A stretch of DNA of 64,000 bases from the NCBI RefSeq assembly GCF_910592395.1, contig NC_088316.1, positions 16,740,001 to 16,804,000 on the forward strand, given 5' to 3'. This DNA comes from Lineus longissimus. Taxonomy: Eukaryota; Nemertea; Pilidiophora; Heteronemertea; Lineidae. Below, piece by piece: positions 1-13,284 of this stretch. The notes below the pieces were generated by a model that ran no database searches, had not been told where the DNA came from, and saw only the letters and a list, made by a program, of their open reading frames with translations. Position 1 is the stretch's first letter, and the number at the start of each line of letters is the position of its first letter. A program made the position numbers and the translations under genes.

Positions 1-1404
1 ATTAGGCTTATTAGCTTATATTACGGATACCTCGTTAGGCGCTCCCGAAAGAACGCATTAGCACTTTTTGAAGGCTATGCTATGTTTGGCATGTTGATTG
101 TTGCATGGCGTGTTAGCCTTATTTCATGTGATGGGCGTATTCTAAAGGGATAACTTGGGAATGCGATATGTTTGTTTTATTATACGAAAATTGCTTCCTG
201 CAAGACCGTGACTTCTCTGAACAGGGTAATTGAAAAATCATTAAATTGCAATAGACAATGCACCAGAACGGGATGTAACAATAGGCCTGCCTGAAATTCA
301 CATGTCATGCCAAACACTGCCTCCCTGCCCTGTCTTGCCTTAACACGTACTTGCCACTTAATCAATAGGCCTACTGTCAAACTTATGTTTAGCCTACATA
401 CACATGAACATGTGTCTGAAATATTTGTACTTCATCTTTATAATGTCTTACCAAGTATTCTACGACTTGAATATTCTTGAATAAACTTTTAAAATGAAGT
501 ATACGAAGTACACCATATAACCTAGAGCATTAAAAAGCATCGATTGTCATCCATTCCCATTTAATTAACCTAACACCGAGGGTGATGTAGAAGTTATGTT
601 CTTACGCTTTTTTTGTTTTGAACATAGTGCCATGTCGAATGTTCCTATAATGAGAAATGCTGACTAAAAAAAACACCGAGCAAAAAACATACAGCGTCAT
701 CATGCATATACATGTAGTAACATAAGCAGAAACGCTATAAAATCAACGCGTAATTATATCTGATCATTTGTTAGCAATTCGGCTATCATGTTCCACAGTT
801 TAACATTACCAGCATGGCCCTCAGTGCCACAAAGCTCAAGGTCATGCAGCCGTTATGACGTCAGAGCTTCCGGTAACTATCTGCTTTGACATAGGTGATG
901 TTCATTCATGTGGTCGGTCCCTTCGGAGCACTGCATCGGCAGTGTTGTTGGCGTGATGTCGACTGCCCACACTAACTTCTCAAACCACAGTAGTAATTTC
1001 CAACATCAAATTCCTCAGTAAAAAAGGTCAAATGTCCTACGAAATTATCAGGTTTTCTCGGTTTTCATTCCGAGACTTGTTTACCCCGATACTACGACGA
1101 CACTAGCTATGACGTTTGTGTCGTCGTGTTATCCAGGTGACGCAAAGTCCGACACTTGGTACATTCGGACAGGCGATACGAATTCCCGCGACAGGAGGAT
1201 GTTGACCATTTTTGCGCAGTAGAAATAACGAAAACGGGTCAGGTTCCATTCCATGCGATTGCCACGAAGCGCGCGTAGAGCAGAGGTTTTCATGGTCACC
1301 TAGACTTGGCTGCTCTGCCGCAAAGGTAGGAATAGGCCGGTCCTTCCCTTGGTTATCAACACAATCGTTTTGCTCTGGAGTTTTTTACAGTCGTGATTTC
1401 TGTC
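1..1404. other. Upstream region of the GPCR, no gene seen
   Basis: AT-rich DNA with only short unconvincing reading frames on either strand. It contains a perfect palindromic CRE (856-863) and a 10-bp perfect stem at 1094-1103 / 1118-1127. A pyrimidine-rich tract ending in CAG at 1381-1390 would make a good 3' splice site just before the GPCR start codon, so part of this stretch may be an intron or 5' UTR of that gene. Confidence 0.5.
856..863. promoter_or_regulatory. Perfect CRE-like palindrome (TGACGTCA)
   Basis: The octamer TGACGTCA is the consensus CREB/ATF binding site. It lies about 550 bp before the GPCR start codon. The match is exact, but a single octamer in 1.4 kb of upstream DNA can occur by chance, so its role is inference only. 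Confidence 0.25.
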
Positions 1405-2385
1405 ATGGAGACCTTTCGCTACGCAGACCCCGTCGACCCACTTCAGGAAGCGACGAAGTACTTCCAAAGAATAGCTTACCCTTCACTCCTGCTCTTCGGG
1501 ACCGTAGGAAACATCTTGAGCTTCTTGGTCATGAATCTAAAAGCGAATCGTTCCAGTGTCATGTGCGCCTATCTTAAGATGTTAGCCGTGTCGGATACGT
1601 TAGCTCTCGTGTTTTGCCTTCTGCCGAGGTATATAATCACATCCTTTCCAGATCTTCTCCAAATTGGCATTATTGTGGACTTGCAATGCGTATCCATTTA
1701 CGTTATGACTGCGATTTTCTTCAATGTTTCCTTGTGGCAGGTTTTGATTGTTGCCATCGACAGGTTGATTGTGGTACGATTCCCATTCAAGGCTGCCATG
1801 TGGTGCACGATGAAAAGAGCTAGACTCCTTATGTTACTGAATATATTTTTTCATTTGGTGATATATTTTCCCAATATACTACGTTTGTCCAAACTTGATG
1901 AAGAAACTGGGCTAAGGACAAAAGCCTGCTTCCTTCCAGATATTTTCAAATGGTATAGCCTTGGATACGTTATAATTAACAACACAATTGACGTAGTTAT
2001 ACCGATTGTGTGCCTTTTTATTTTGAATGTTTCGATAATTTTGAGCCTGCGAAAGCAAAGTTTGGATATCAAGGGTGCGACCTCAGAATCTGTTGCAAGA
2101 ATTAAACAAGAAAGGTCAATGACAATTGTTTTGGTTGTGATTGTCGTTTTTGCCCTTGTTCTTCTTTTACCGTCGACACTGCATGCTACCCTTTGGAGAT
2201 GTTGTATGGATGGCATTATCGCTTCACACCCGGCCGCTGAGGGACTTTCTCTCGAGATTGTCTTTGTTCTTGGTTTGGGAAACAATGCAATAAATTTTTA
2301 TCTTTACCTGGCCAGCAGTTCGAAATTCAAGAACGACGTCCGCCACATTTTTTGCTGTCCGCTTAGAAAGAAACTTGCAGGGTAA
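1405..2385 (+). CDS. Rhodopsin-family (class A) G-protein coupled receptor, peptide-receptor-like
   Basis: A single-exon seven-transmembrane receptor of 326 aa. The first ATG is at 1405 (METFRYAD); codons upstream of it follow a possible 3' splice site at 1390. TM1 carries the GN motif (GTVGNILSF), TM2 carries LAVSDTL with the conserved Asp, and the TM3 end reads DRLIVV in place of DRY. A Cys before TM3 (DLQC) and one in extracellular loop 2 (KACF) can form the usual disulfide. TM6 has a proline (LLLPSTL). TM7 reads NAINFYLY, a variant of NPxxY with Phe for Pro, followed by a helix-8-like stretch and a CC pair suitable for palmitoylation. These variants are common among invertebrate FMRFamide-like and other orphan neuropeptide receptors. 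The ligand cannot be read from the sequence. It should act at the plasma membrane through heterotrimeric G proteins. Length is normal for the family and no frame damage is seen. Confidence 0.88.
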   Translation: METFRYADPVDPLQEATKYFQRIAYPSLLLFGTVGNILSFLVMNLKANRSSVMCAYLKMLAVSDTLALVFCLLPRYIITSFPDLLQIGIIVDLQCVSIYVMTAIFFNVSLWQVLIVAIDRLIVVRFPFKAAMWCTMKRARLLMLLNIFFHLVIYFPNILRLSKLDEETGLRTKACFLPDIFKWYSLGYVIINNTIDVVIPIVCLFILNVSIILSLRKQSLDIKGATSESVARIKQERSMTIVLVVIVVFALVLLLPSTLHATLWRCCMDGIIASHPAAEGLSLEIVFVLGLGNNAINFYLYLASSSKFKNDVRHIFCCPLRKKLAG

Positions 2386-5300
2386 AATACGGTGTTCGTT
2401 TCGCCAAGTACATTCTTCGGTGACGTTGCTCCTACGGCTCCCAATGGGGATTAAATGAGTGGGCGAACCCCTACTTAATTATCTGTATCAGAAAAAGAAT
2501 GTTCATAAGATAAGTAAAACCCAATCATTCGTTTTATGTCATATCAATCAGAGCTTTCTGTCATCACGAAAGATGATATCTCCTTATTAGAATTTGATGA
2601 AAGAAAAAGCTTTTTGTAATGTCTTATTGATGCGACTGTGATTCCAAGTCGAATGGAACGCAAAGATGGAATAACTGCTGAGCTGACGTAGTGTGTCTAG
2701 CATCTTTCTCTTCAATAATACTGATGCTGCCTGTGATACATTTAAAGTCCGCATGACGTATATAGTCCATTGGTAGTGCAACATTTTCATGGAGATTACA
2801 TTCCTCGTATTACGCCCGGTTTCAAATCATAGACCCATCGTACCATATTACAGAAATGACCATATCAAAAGTACTTACAAACACATCAGCAGATGAACAT
2901 GGTAACATGGTAGGATATATATGTTGATGACTCTGGGTTCCTTACCATCTGATATGTGTTTACAAGAGATATATCAGAAGCAAAGGAACCCAAAATAATC
3001 ATCATTATGTCAGCAATCATCTCAATGCACTTCAAATGTACTTTGGGAATTTCCAAGTTTACAAATGTAAACTGGGAAATGAAAATAGGGAAAGAGGATG
3101 TGATGAACTTCCCTGGCTTTGGAAGACTTGGACTCAATTCTATGATTGACATCATGATATCAGCATGTCCCTCGTATCAGCTGCTGTAATTGGTTTACGG
3201 AGAAACATTTGTAGAGTTTGGACTATAACAAGTCTGTTCTTCGTGAACCAGTCACAGCTATTCCTGCTTTCTACTGTCCTTTATTTCTGATTCATGATCC
3301 ATGAATGAGAAGTTATGTCTTGTTAGAAGCGTCTGCCGATTACAAAATGTGATTAGTGCTTTCTATTAGAATTGATGAAGAAGTCAGCAGGTATTTGACT
3401 CTACTTTCAGGTCGACAGAAAGTTGATAGGCAGAAAACGCTGTTCACTCTGAACTCAGCAATAAATCAATAGTGATGCCCTACCAACTGGGCACAGGGTT
3501 GATATCGGCAGCTGCATAAGCCGACAAAGGTCTCGACAAAGGTGACCTTTGTCGCCCGATGAGCTGTGGTGAGACTGATATCCAATACATTGGTATAGGC
3601 ACCACTGATGGTGTTGAGTTCATAGGTGACTTATGGTACACATGTTAGAATGTTACGGCAATAAATTGAATGAATTGAATATGATGAAGTGTTAGATGCG
3701 ATAATGATTTGATCAGGACCGATGTTTTCGGTTTCGGTTTTTCAGTCTATTGCCCGTTATGAGCAGGGGCACTTCCCCCTCCATTGACAACATCAAAGGT
3801 GGCACCATAGCCCGCCACATTGATGGTTTGTACCTCGGTTAGGTCGACAGCGATCAATGATGTCGACATCTCGCCCGGGGACTTCCGTTTACCATTGAGA
3901 CTTTTCCGCTTGGCAGTGACTCTGACGCAACTATGCAGAGGTAAAAAAACTGAAGGTGATATGTGTGCAAAAATGGTCGATATTGCGAGATTGTTGTTTC
4001 GGCAAAGAAGAGGTTAGGCGATGACATTGCCGAAGGGGCTGGCGGAGTTGCCACTGTGTCTATTGGAGTACAGGGAGCACCCTGGACTAACATGCCATAC
4101 CAGTCGCTACAATAAAGAACTCGAATTTTTAGTTCCAGCTTCACCCGAAATCTATCCCATTTTCCATCTTTGTTTCGTTTTCAAATGACAATCGTGGGAA
4201 GAAATGGGATCAAACGGCGGAACTAACAACAGCGTACTCTGCTCTTTATGTCAGCTCTGGTGACAGCTACGGGAAATGGGTCGATTTCATGCATGTGTAT
4301 CTTCATAAGAGTGGCGAGGGAACATTGCCGATACAAGAGAACATGCTAAGTGAAGCATCGTGGTGTTCATCAAGAAGGTCCTCATCAACTTGAGTTACCC
4401 TTGTAAATATACGATGTTGTTACATTGAACATGAATAAGGCGAATAGCACCCTGTATGGCAACATCACGAAGTATTCTATATATTCGTAAATATTGGGTG
4501 CAGCATTACATTGAACAACACTACTGTTCAATATACGATGCTACGGTGTTATATTGAACAAAACAGTGACTTAATGTTAGCACTGTTTATCTACACTGCA
4601 GACGTTGAGAGTAATGTCGATTCATCTTGGCGAACTAAAACATCTTCTCTATTGTCGTGATGACTGTCCGTTGTCTATGCTTCCGTCAGGGACACCAGCT
4701 CTTCAACAGCTAGAAACCTGTTTCATTTATCACTTGGAACATTAGTGATAGGATCCTATCGGTATCTGGTGATACTATACAATTAGTGGCTTGTGTGCTC
4801 GACAATAGTTGGTATAATGGGTCCGTTATTCGAACAGCTTTGTCTAATGTACATTACTATACATGTGATTATCATTGTTTCTTTCGCGTGTAGGCAGTTC
4901 AAAGAGCCGACACCATCCGTCTAACCAGCGACAGGTGGAGGCAAGTTGGCAAGTTGCCTGTCGTCTTTGTCTGCACGCGATTTCGATACTTAAAAGGACT
5001 CGTTCCCAAAACATTCACCTGTGATAAAGAACACTTTTTTTAACATAAGTGTTTTCTGTATGGGTTTGGCAACACAATCATCTCTTCACCACTATCACTG
5101 AAAGCCTGAGACTTCTACTGCCGATTCTAGCATCCCCACCCAGCCCAAGGCAGAGCCTTATCATGGTACTCATCTCCAGCAACGAGGATGGTAATAGCAC
5201 CATGAGTGAGATTGGCAGCTATCTAGTAATCTACCAACGACTGGTAATACTTTCTAACCGGTATTTGGCCAGATTAGGCGCAGTCTGAACGGCAAAACAT

Positions 5301-8300
5301 ATCATTGATTGACGATAATTGCACGTATTCATGTCAATAATCGAACTTGGTTGGACACAACAGTATGGTGATTGGCCAAATGCGCCGAGCATTGTGTTCA
5401 GATGAAAACATGATCATCATCTAAACCAATTAAGTCATACACCGAAGCGCGACCATCGGCATTCGCGTTTTGTATGGTAGTTTTGTCACCGCTACCGTAT
5501 CACATGTACAACGACATTTCAAGGTCGATTTGGTCACAACTACACTAAGTTTACTTTAAGTCAGTTTGATGTTTTTTGGTAGCCATTTTGGATATTGGCG
5601 GCCATCTTGGATTTGAGGAAAATAGTCAGCAGTGAGCCGGGCTTCTTTGCAGAATTTTGGTCTGAAGACCACAAGAACGGCCGAGATATCCTTCACTAGA
5701 AAAATTTAGTTTTTTCGTTCTTGCAGCTCTGTCTTCTTTTACCACGGATACCAAATATAGAAAACAAGCAGACTGTTAACATAGCCAAACATTTACCAAC
5801 TGACTGCTCGTAATGGCAAAATAAAACAAATGGCCTCAGTTATTGAGGTTTTCTCACGGAGTGCAAATCTTGTTTTGATCTGCCAAGATTCATTGCTCAA
5901 TTCGTTGTGTTTTCACGCCGCTCTGTCACCCCAGGTCTTGTATCTACAAAGCCGTGAAATATCCTCTGTCATGAGAGTTTCTGGGCAGATCGTTTGATTT
6001 CTTGCTGAAAGTTTTATGTGAGTGTTCAGGAAAGAAATCACGTGTTGGTTGGAACGAATTAGAACTCAAAAGGAAAATTTCACTATATCTCCCTGAATTG
6101 ATGCTAAAGTATGTCCACCCCTTCCTTAAATTTCTCATAAGGTTCTGGGTGCAGCAATCCCATAACTTTACTATGCTTTGGTGTCCTTTCTCCCTAACTG
6201 TTTCCTCATCTCAATCAAAGCTACTAATTGAGTACGAAATTAATGACAGGAGAGACACGGCACATCAACGCTGGAGCAGATTAAACGTTTCAACTAAAAA
6301 TAAGAAAATTAAAAGGGAATGTGCACGACGCCTGTCACTTGGATTAGCCTTTTGGTGCCAAAGTCTGGAGCAAAATTAGCATGATTAGTACAGCGTTTGC
6401 GAAGATGAATTGGTGAATGAAAATAAAATGACAGCCTCCCGAGTGAAATTGACAATGACGGTGGATGAGCCTGTTAAAATGGCTGCACTGTTTCATGATT
6501 GATTAAAGCGCATTGCCACTTCAGACACCAGTTAGCAATGAATACAAATAAGAGTCAGTTAAGATTTTAAAAATCACTCAATAAGCTGATATCTTATTTT
6601 GCCTTGCAAATGGTGTTGGTTCATGAAAAAAGAGAATTGAGTTTAGAATCCCCCCTTCGAGGGAATACAATTTGATTTTGTGTTCGGTTAAGACCAATCG
6701 TGCAGATCATATTTGGAATGTTTCTATTGAAAAGCAATCTTAAGAACAGCATTACTCATACCGCATCATCCGATTTGTTGTAGGTTCCATTTTCAGGCGA
6801 CTTAACCCCACCATCAATCATCTTAGGCCGGATTCAATTTCAATCAGCGGACTGGATGGAGATTTGAAACATTTAATCACCAACACGTCAGCATGGTATG
6901 CTTGGTCGAGAAGCGAGACCAGTCACTTCAATCATAATTACGGCATAGGTGTGATCACTAGGTTTAATGAGCTCGTGAATTTAATTATCAATCCTGCAAG
7001 AAGAAACTGCGATTACTGAGCTCTTATTTTCACGTCTCTGTGGTGCTTTCAGATCGGGCTGTCCATATATCAATTGAGAAATCGAGACGCTACCACGAAA
7101 AAGGCACTGTCTATTGTACTTGTAACTGTAATCGATGTGTGTTCGAATGATTCAAAATCAACTCCTGTTCATTGATTTGTCGCCAATGCACAGCATTAAC
7201 TTGGCGTGCCCATTAACTCCCTCCCAATCCCACGGCTGCTGGATAAGCTACCAAGCCAGATTAGCCGAGGCAATAGACTAATCCCAAAGCCCATTAGTCG
7301 AGAGTCAGATATGCATTAGTTGGCTTTTTATTTGGCTGACCTCCATGTTTGCTACCCGTTGCTAGTGCATTTCGCCCATGGTCTACTCTCTTGTTGTCAC
7401 CAGGGATACGCCTCTCATACATCATGCGTGTCCTTCATTGTTATTACAGCAATGACAAGCAGCAGTATAGTTGGCCTGTCCTACGAAGACTCCGCTTCAT
7501 TCCATCGGTCGCTCCTCAAGGGTATCTCTAATTGAAGAAGCCCCAACAGGTTTACCAGTGGATTTCCAGTCAGACGACAAAACGACATAGCCCGCAATTA
7601 GACATACAGTAATATTTGGCTCTGTATGTTGATATTTTAGTGATCATTTTCCCAGCCATACGTGGATGGAGGAATAGACCTCTACTGTGATTGGCTGTCG
7701 TTAGTGGTGCGAACTTGACCAGGCATTGGCAGACGTGTTTTTATTTGTAAGTGACAAATTTAAAGGTCACATATATAAAGCTTAATATTTACCAAGGTCA
7801 GGCACATATCTCAGGTACCAAGGTAAAGGTGCATATAAAAAGTCAAAAGGTCAATTTTGTCCCATAGTCACCAACGTACTACTCGCATATATCCAAAGTA
7901 GAGCATTACCCAATCTTCCCCTGCGACTGGCTCACACAGACACACATAGCACCCGGGACGCAAAGAACAGACTTTTCACACTCAGATCAACACTGACAAC
8001 CAACACGGGGAACACTGAGCCAAAATATTCGAGGCACAGTTCTCGAAGATCTCCCATTAATGAAACTAGAGAGGCATAAAAGCTTTGCAAAACATTCCGC
8101 CTGAGACAGCGATGAGATATTACCGTAATTAGACGGGTGATATCGAGGTCGTTGTGGCACTGTAAACGAGGAGTTTGATCGTTAATTGGAGAAATCGATA
8201 TGGTGAATCTACCGATTCTTTTCCATACTCCATTTTCACGGTTTTCAATGTTTTATGCGTGGTATGCATTTTATTGCCATAGTTAAAAAACATGTTTTTC

Positions 8301-11300
8301 AAGATTTTCGCTGATTTTCGGGCACATTGATACGAAAACTATTCACTGTTGCTGGCGTTCCCCAATACCTTATACCGCTTCCAACCAGAGCCTGATTTAG
8401 CGTATCTAGTATCATCACAACGGTATTCCTTTATGGTATCATGTTTCAAACAGCACCTCTTTTTACGCGGTGAAGTCTGAAAAAACTCAAGAAGGAAACG
8501 CAGAGACTTCTCTAATTAAGAAGCTCAATATCTTCTTCGTAATCTAGGCTATCCATTGATATGATGCCCTTTAGAATGGTATGACATTTTAGATGACTAT
8601 CGTGTTGTACTCTGATGTTATCAAGACCGTTATAGCCTCCCCCGAGCTCTTAGTCTACATACGCTATGGCTATCAAGCATCCTCTTCAGTGGGTTAGATT
8701 GAATTGAGAGCTACTTAACCGGGAGTCACTCCGTACTCAGAGTGGACATTTGGCAATGACAGAGCTACTCTTGGTCCAACACTCTTAACCACATCGCCAG
8801 TGGTATTCCTTCTCTTCTGACGGGATATGGTGTTAATCATGACCTTGCCCATCAATGATGAATTAGCCATTCATAAATCAGGAACATCTTATACGAACAT
8901 CATAATCTATCTCCACCGCGCATTTCCACATCTTTTGACAACATAGAGTAACGAGATATGATGTATGTGAAAACATTGGATCAGCTTCACACATTGAGTT
9001 CAGCCAATTTAAAGGAATCAACTAATGGACAACGTCGACACAAAATACTTTACCCCGTTTCATTTCATTGCATGCCAGCAGCACTTTCAGTTTTTAATGG
9101 ACACACGCACACGACTATCATGAAGCCCATGTAAAGACATAATAGTTTTGTTTTTATACCCTCTAATAGAATGATAATCATGTATCTTCTGAAGTCACGA
9201 GCACTTAGAATATTTGAATACACTGGCGAACATCATTTAATTGTCTCACTGCCACTGGTATAGCATAGTGTGCGGCCAGTTAGAGTCGTGTTGTCATACC
9301 AGTCATCAAGTTCCTCGGCGTGGTTTCTGTACAACTGGGAAATTAGCAAAAATAAATGAATTGGTGGCCTGGGGCAGGTCGAGACATCCTGGTCCCAAAA
9401 GCAATTTTCATTTTCTCCTTGTAAAGTGCCCCGCAAACGAGAGATGTTAGTAGCTGCGACACCATGAAAACGTACGATTGTAGTTGCCATGTGGCCGCCA
9501 AATGGTTGAATTGCAATCAGTTGACATGTTCATATGGCACCGTCAAAAATCCAAGTGACTGAGGTTACTAGTTTCCGTGGTACATCACCAAACGTATTGA
9601 CAATCATTGTGAGTGAATCTTAAACTAGGGATGGCCGTAGTGGAAATAAAGTCTTCTTTTGCGGAATGTGTCTTCGACTTGATTCTGTAGTGATTTCCAT
9701 TTGCAGCCCCCATAACCAGACACTGTGCTGATCCACGCTGTATGCTATTCCGATCCCATCTCCCAGTAATGTCGCCCGTAATTGACGTCGATGTTGGGCC
9801 TGATGTAGATATGAAATTTATTGAGGAGTAAATTGAAGCATGTTAGAAGTGATCATCGCTATTTATGCCGCGTCCGTCGACATTAGACAGCAAGAATTGG
9901 CCATGATTGTGACATCATTACTGATAGTCATAGAGGCATGAGACAAGTTGCAGAAATTGTATGGCTTGTTAAATACATATCATGACTCTCTGAAGGAACA
10001 TTTGAGACAGTGCAAGAAGTGATGAGTGTAATTGCTGAAGAACCTTTCTGCCGTAAAGTCGCTTGCTTTGCCTGTCCGGTTACAGACGACAAGAAAAGAT
10101 TTCCTTGACAGAATTACACGCGTTTCAGCGTCGGTAAATCTATCGTGAAATGTGTGTTGACACTAGAGAGTTCTGAACGGGAGACGTTCCATTGATGTGG
10201 AAATCTTGTTGAATTTATGACATAGTAGAAATTTCTGGCGTTGGAAGTGGCGGCAAATCCAGCTTTTTGATAAATTTTGTTTTTCATTGAAAATTACTTA
10301 AATGTTATTTCTTTATTCAAATTGAATTGGTCACGTTTTATCTCATCTTCACATGGCCTTTCTGCAGATCACTGAGAGATTAATCTTACACCCACCCCTC
10401 AGTTATAATTATTCCGGGATGACAGTCCTAATTGGATCCTCTCCCAATGGATTTGACCCGGATTGACCAGAATGTTATTGTGGAAGCATGATAGACGCGG
10501 CCATGACCCTCAGTGCAAACCCATGGCAACGAGATATTTGCAAAACAATCGCTTTTTGATGGAAAACTTAATAGCAAAATGGAATAGTATTTTTGTTGCT
10601 ATTTTCGAAAACACAAAAAGATGAATATGGATATCATTCAAAGAAATAGCACTCGCCAGATTGCAAAACAGTTGTTAGCAAAGCGTAGTTCGTACACTTG
10701 ATGTACACTTAGTACATAAAGGAAGTATTGTCAAACCCCGTGGAAGAAGAAATTCCATCATTAGAAAATCCCCACCATCTTTATTTATTAGGAAAGTCCC
10801 TGAGCAGCTGCTCGATGGTCGAGTTAATCTAAATTTGTGAATAGGATTTCTGGCAGCCTCCCTTCCAGTTAATTCGTATGCGTACGTGTGCTTGGACGTA
10901 ATTTGTTTTAGAAGGTTTAAGGTCATATGTGTCAGTTATTTAATGGAAACATCTGCTAGATTTGAGGAGAATTTAGAATTGATTGGTTGAGCGGCAGGTT
11001 GTTCATCTAAATTCTGCGGCACATTGTCCTTGCTAAATCACGCCTTATAAGAAGCTGAAGTTAATTATTATGGTAAATCTGTGTCATCAATTTTGCTTTC
11101 CGGTGAAAGAGATTACATGCATTTTAGAAACCGGTAAAAGATGCAATCCAAAGCAACTATAAAAAGGCAACGCCGATGAAAAGGACTCAGACCAGCATTC
11201 AAATTATAGAAAATGAGCCATCTACTCGTCCAGGAAAGAGTCCTCGACTCGCGCCCGTCTCGATTGTAGATCCACTTAATGGAAATGAGCTCTCAGGATA

Positions 11301-12731
11301 TTAGAGAACTGATGACACCAAACGACTTCTGACTTGGCCTTTTTACGCCTGATGTAATTCTCGGCGAGATCTTTGGAGGCTGAACACGGAACTGACAGCC
11401 ATTAGGGATGCCAGCTAATTATTTATCGGGTATGAGAGGTGAGGTGTTGCTGATACTGTGACGAAATCCTGCAGTGTGCTCTGGTGGATGGCGATGTTGT
11501 TAGAACGTAGTCTATCTTCAATGAAATATCAACGAACATTGCGCTTAGTATATACTGGCCAATTTAAGAGCAACATCATTCAAAGTACTGGGTATCCCTT
11601 CAATGTGACGCTTCGTCAGTGCAGCCTCTACTAATTTCCTACTATAAAGTGTAATCTATTTTTCGCCCATTCCCACTGTGTCATACCTCCCAAGTGTTAT
11701 TCAAATCATCTTGCTGTTAATTTCCCCACTGACCCTGTTTCTCGAACTTAACCTTTGTACTTGTGAAGACTATTCTAGATGCTCGTCACGCGATATATGG
11801 TCACTTGTCGGCTTATACGACCGAGGAGGCCACAAGGGAACAGCCGAATTTATCAGAAATCTATAATATGCATATCGCGATTATGAGTACAGTCTTACTT
11901 GGTAGAAGATGTTCACACTTAAAAATAAGCGGTGATATGGGGGAAAGGGTGATTATCGCATGCATTTGTTTTTATCCTACGGCAGAAACTGAGATAGGAC
12001 ATTGTTGAATCACACAAGGGCAGTTCTGCCAGACAGACGAGAGTGGCAGCCGATCACACTCCAAACGTTAGTGGATCTATGTCTAAAAAACCGGCATCGT
12101 CTCCATTGACCATCGTCCACCTATACGAGATAGAAATCGCCGTTCCTGAACAACTTAAGTTTTGGGGAGGGTCTACCCATTAGCCATTTTTCAGCTATCA
12201 CGTTGTGAGCCCTGCAGTCTGTCGCTTACCCAATGTCTACTCGTAGCTAATCTTATCAGCAGAAAACAAATCAGTGGACGTAACCTGGAGGTGGGCAGTG
12301 ATATAACTGGTGGAGCAAATTGCCGGAATGCATCACTGGAAAGTCGACCCCATCATTGCCATACACAGCTGCAGAGGATTCTCAAGAAATCACCTGATTG
12401 CCTTCTAATTGGATTTCCCCACAGCAGGTAATTGGTGAGTTGCCCGTTAGCCAGCTGAGACCGCCCAACCTTTCCTTCACATACCATAGATTGGGTAAGA
12501 TAATAGCCTCTATGGGGATACAATGCTCGTAAGACCACCTTAACATGAAAACATTGTGCTAGGGACCCCAAGGCCTCGTGAATTTACTAACTTCTTTGAT
12601 TTGTGTCTCTCTAGAGCATTTACAGGGTGAGTCAAAAATATATCACATTTGATATATAGATACACATTTTACGTCCGTTACCCATATCTTTATGCGAGGG
12701 AACGGAATAAATTAAATCGCTCTCCCCAACA
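2386..12731. other. Long stretch without a recognisable gene
   Basis: About 10 kb of AT-rich sequence. The reading frames in it are short, overlap each other on opposite strands, lack recognisable motifs and do not join into anything protein-like. AATAAA motifs near 3462 and 3660 could end the GPCR transcript. A short perfect hairpin (GACAAAGG / CCTTTGTC) lies near 3532-3554. Otherwise nothing is recognised here. It is probably intergenic, or introns of a gene whose exons are too diverged to see. Confidence 0.5.
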
Positions 12732-13103
12732 TCAAAATAGGGTCCACGAATTTATCTTCGCTAATGAGAGTGTGTCTTTGATCGTGACTCTAATCTCTTC
12801 CAAGCGTCTTTGTTTGTTGCTAAACATTAAAAAGAAGTGATCCATTTTTTTTTGTTGAAAAACAGAATACATGTATTCCAGTGTCAGTAGACTCAACAAC
12901 AATCTTTCCAGACATGTGCCCTTTTTGTTGCTCATTTGGTTCATTGCATCACTATGATTTAAAAACCTACTGAAAGTGGTACAATTCGCCATCAAAGCAC
13001 AAACTATCGCACATTCTCCCTTGGATAATCGGTTGTAACTTCCTAAAGATGGCAATAGCACTTTTGCTAGGCTTTTAGAATAAATTATATTCGCCCTTGG
13101 CAC
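12732..13103 (-). pseudogene. Decayed paralog of the PAN/Apple-like exon
   Basis: This open stretch aligns end to end with the first exon of the neighbouring gene at 14569-14823. Both share the ECA-x2-C core, then NC-x-TFS, then QMS-x-KKGTC, and both reach FQ-x-K at the point where the intact gene splices. Two defects suggest loss of function. The Cys before QMS is replaced (MNQMS versus LCQMS), and the 5' splice site after FQQK has become a run of A, so the frame reads on through about 40 unrelated residues to a stop. No counterpart of the long second exon is found downstream down to 10 kb. It lies on the same strand, just beyond the stop codon of the intact gene, as expected from tandem duplication followed by decay. 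It could instead be a short, truncated but expressed PAN-only protein. Confidence 0.55.
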
Positions 13104-13284
13104 AATTTATAGACTTGTCAAATTGTGGAAATACCGATGTCAGTATTAACAAAGTGATTTCAAGATTACCGCCAAATATGCATGTCCACGTCATATCACA
13201 TTTGACGACATATCTGAACACACTATTGCAGGAAATAAAAGCACAATATTGCAAACTAGACATGTCCCCGAGAACATACCATGA

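Noticed and set aside
1851-2285. 144-aa minus-strand frame opposite the GPCR
   Set aside because: Antisense shadow of the seven-transmembrane coding region.
3532-3554. Short perfect hairpin (GACAAAGG / CCTTTGTC)
   Set aside because: Too short to separate from chance in 10 kb of unannotated DNA, and no terminator role makes sense in a eukaryote.
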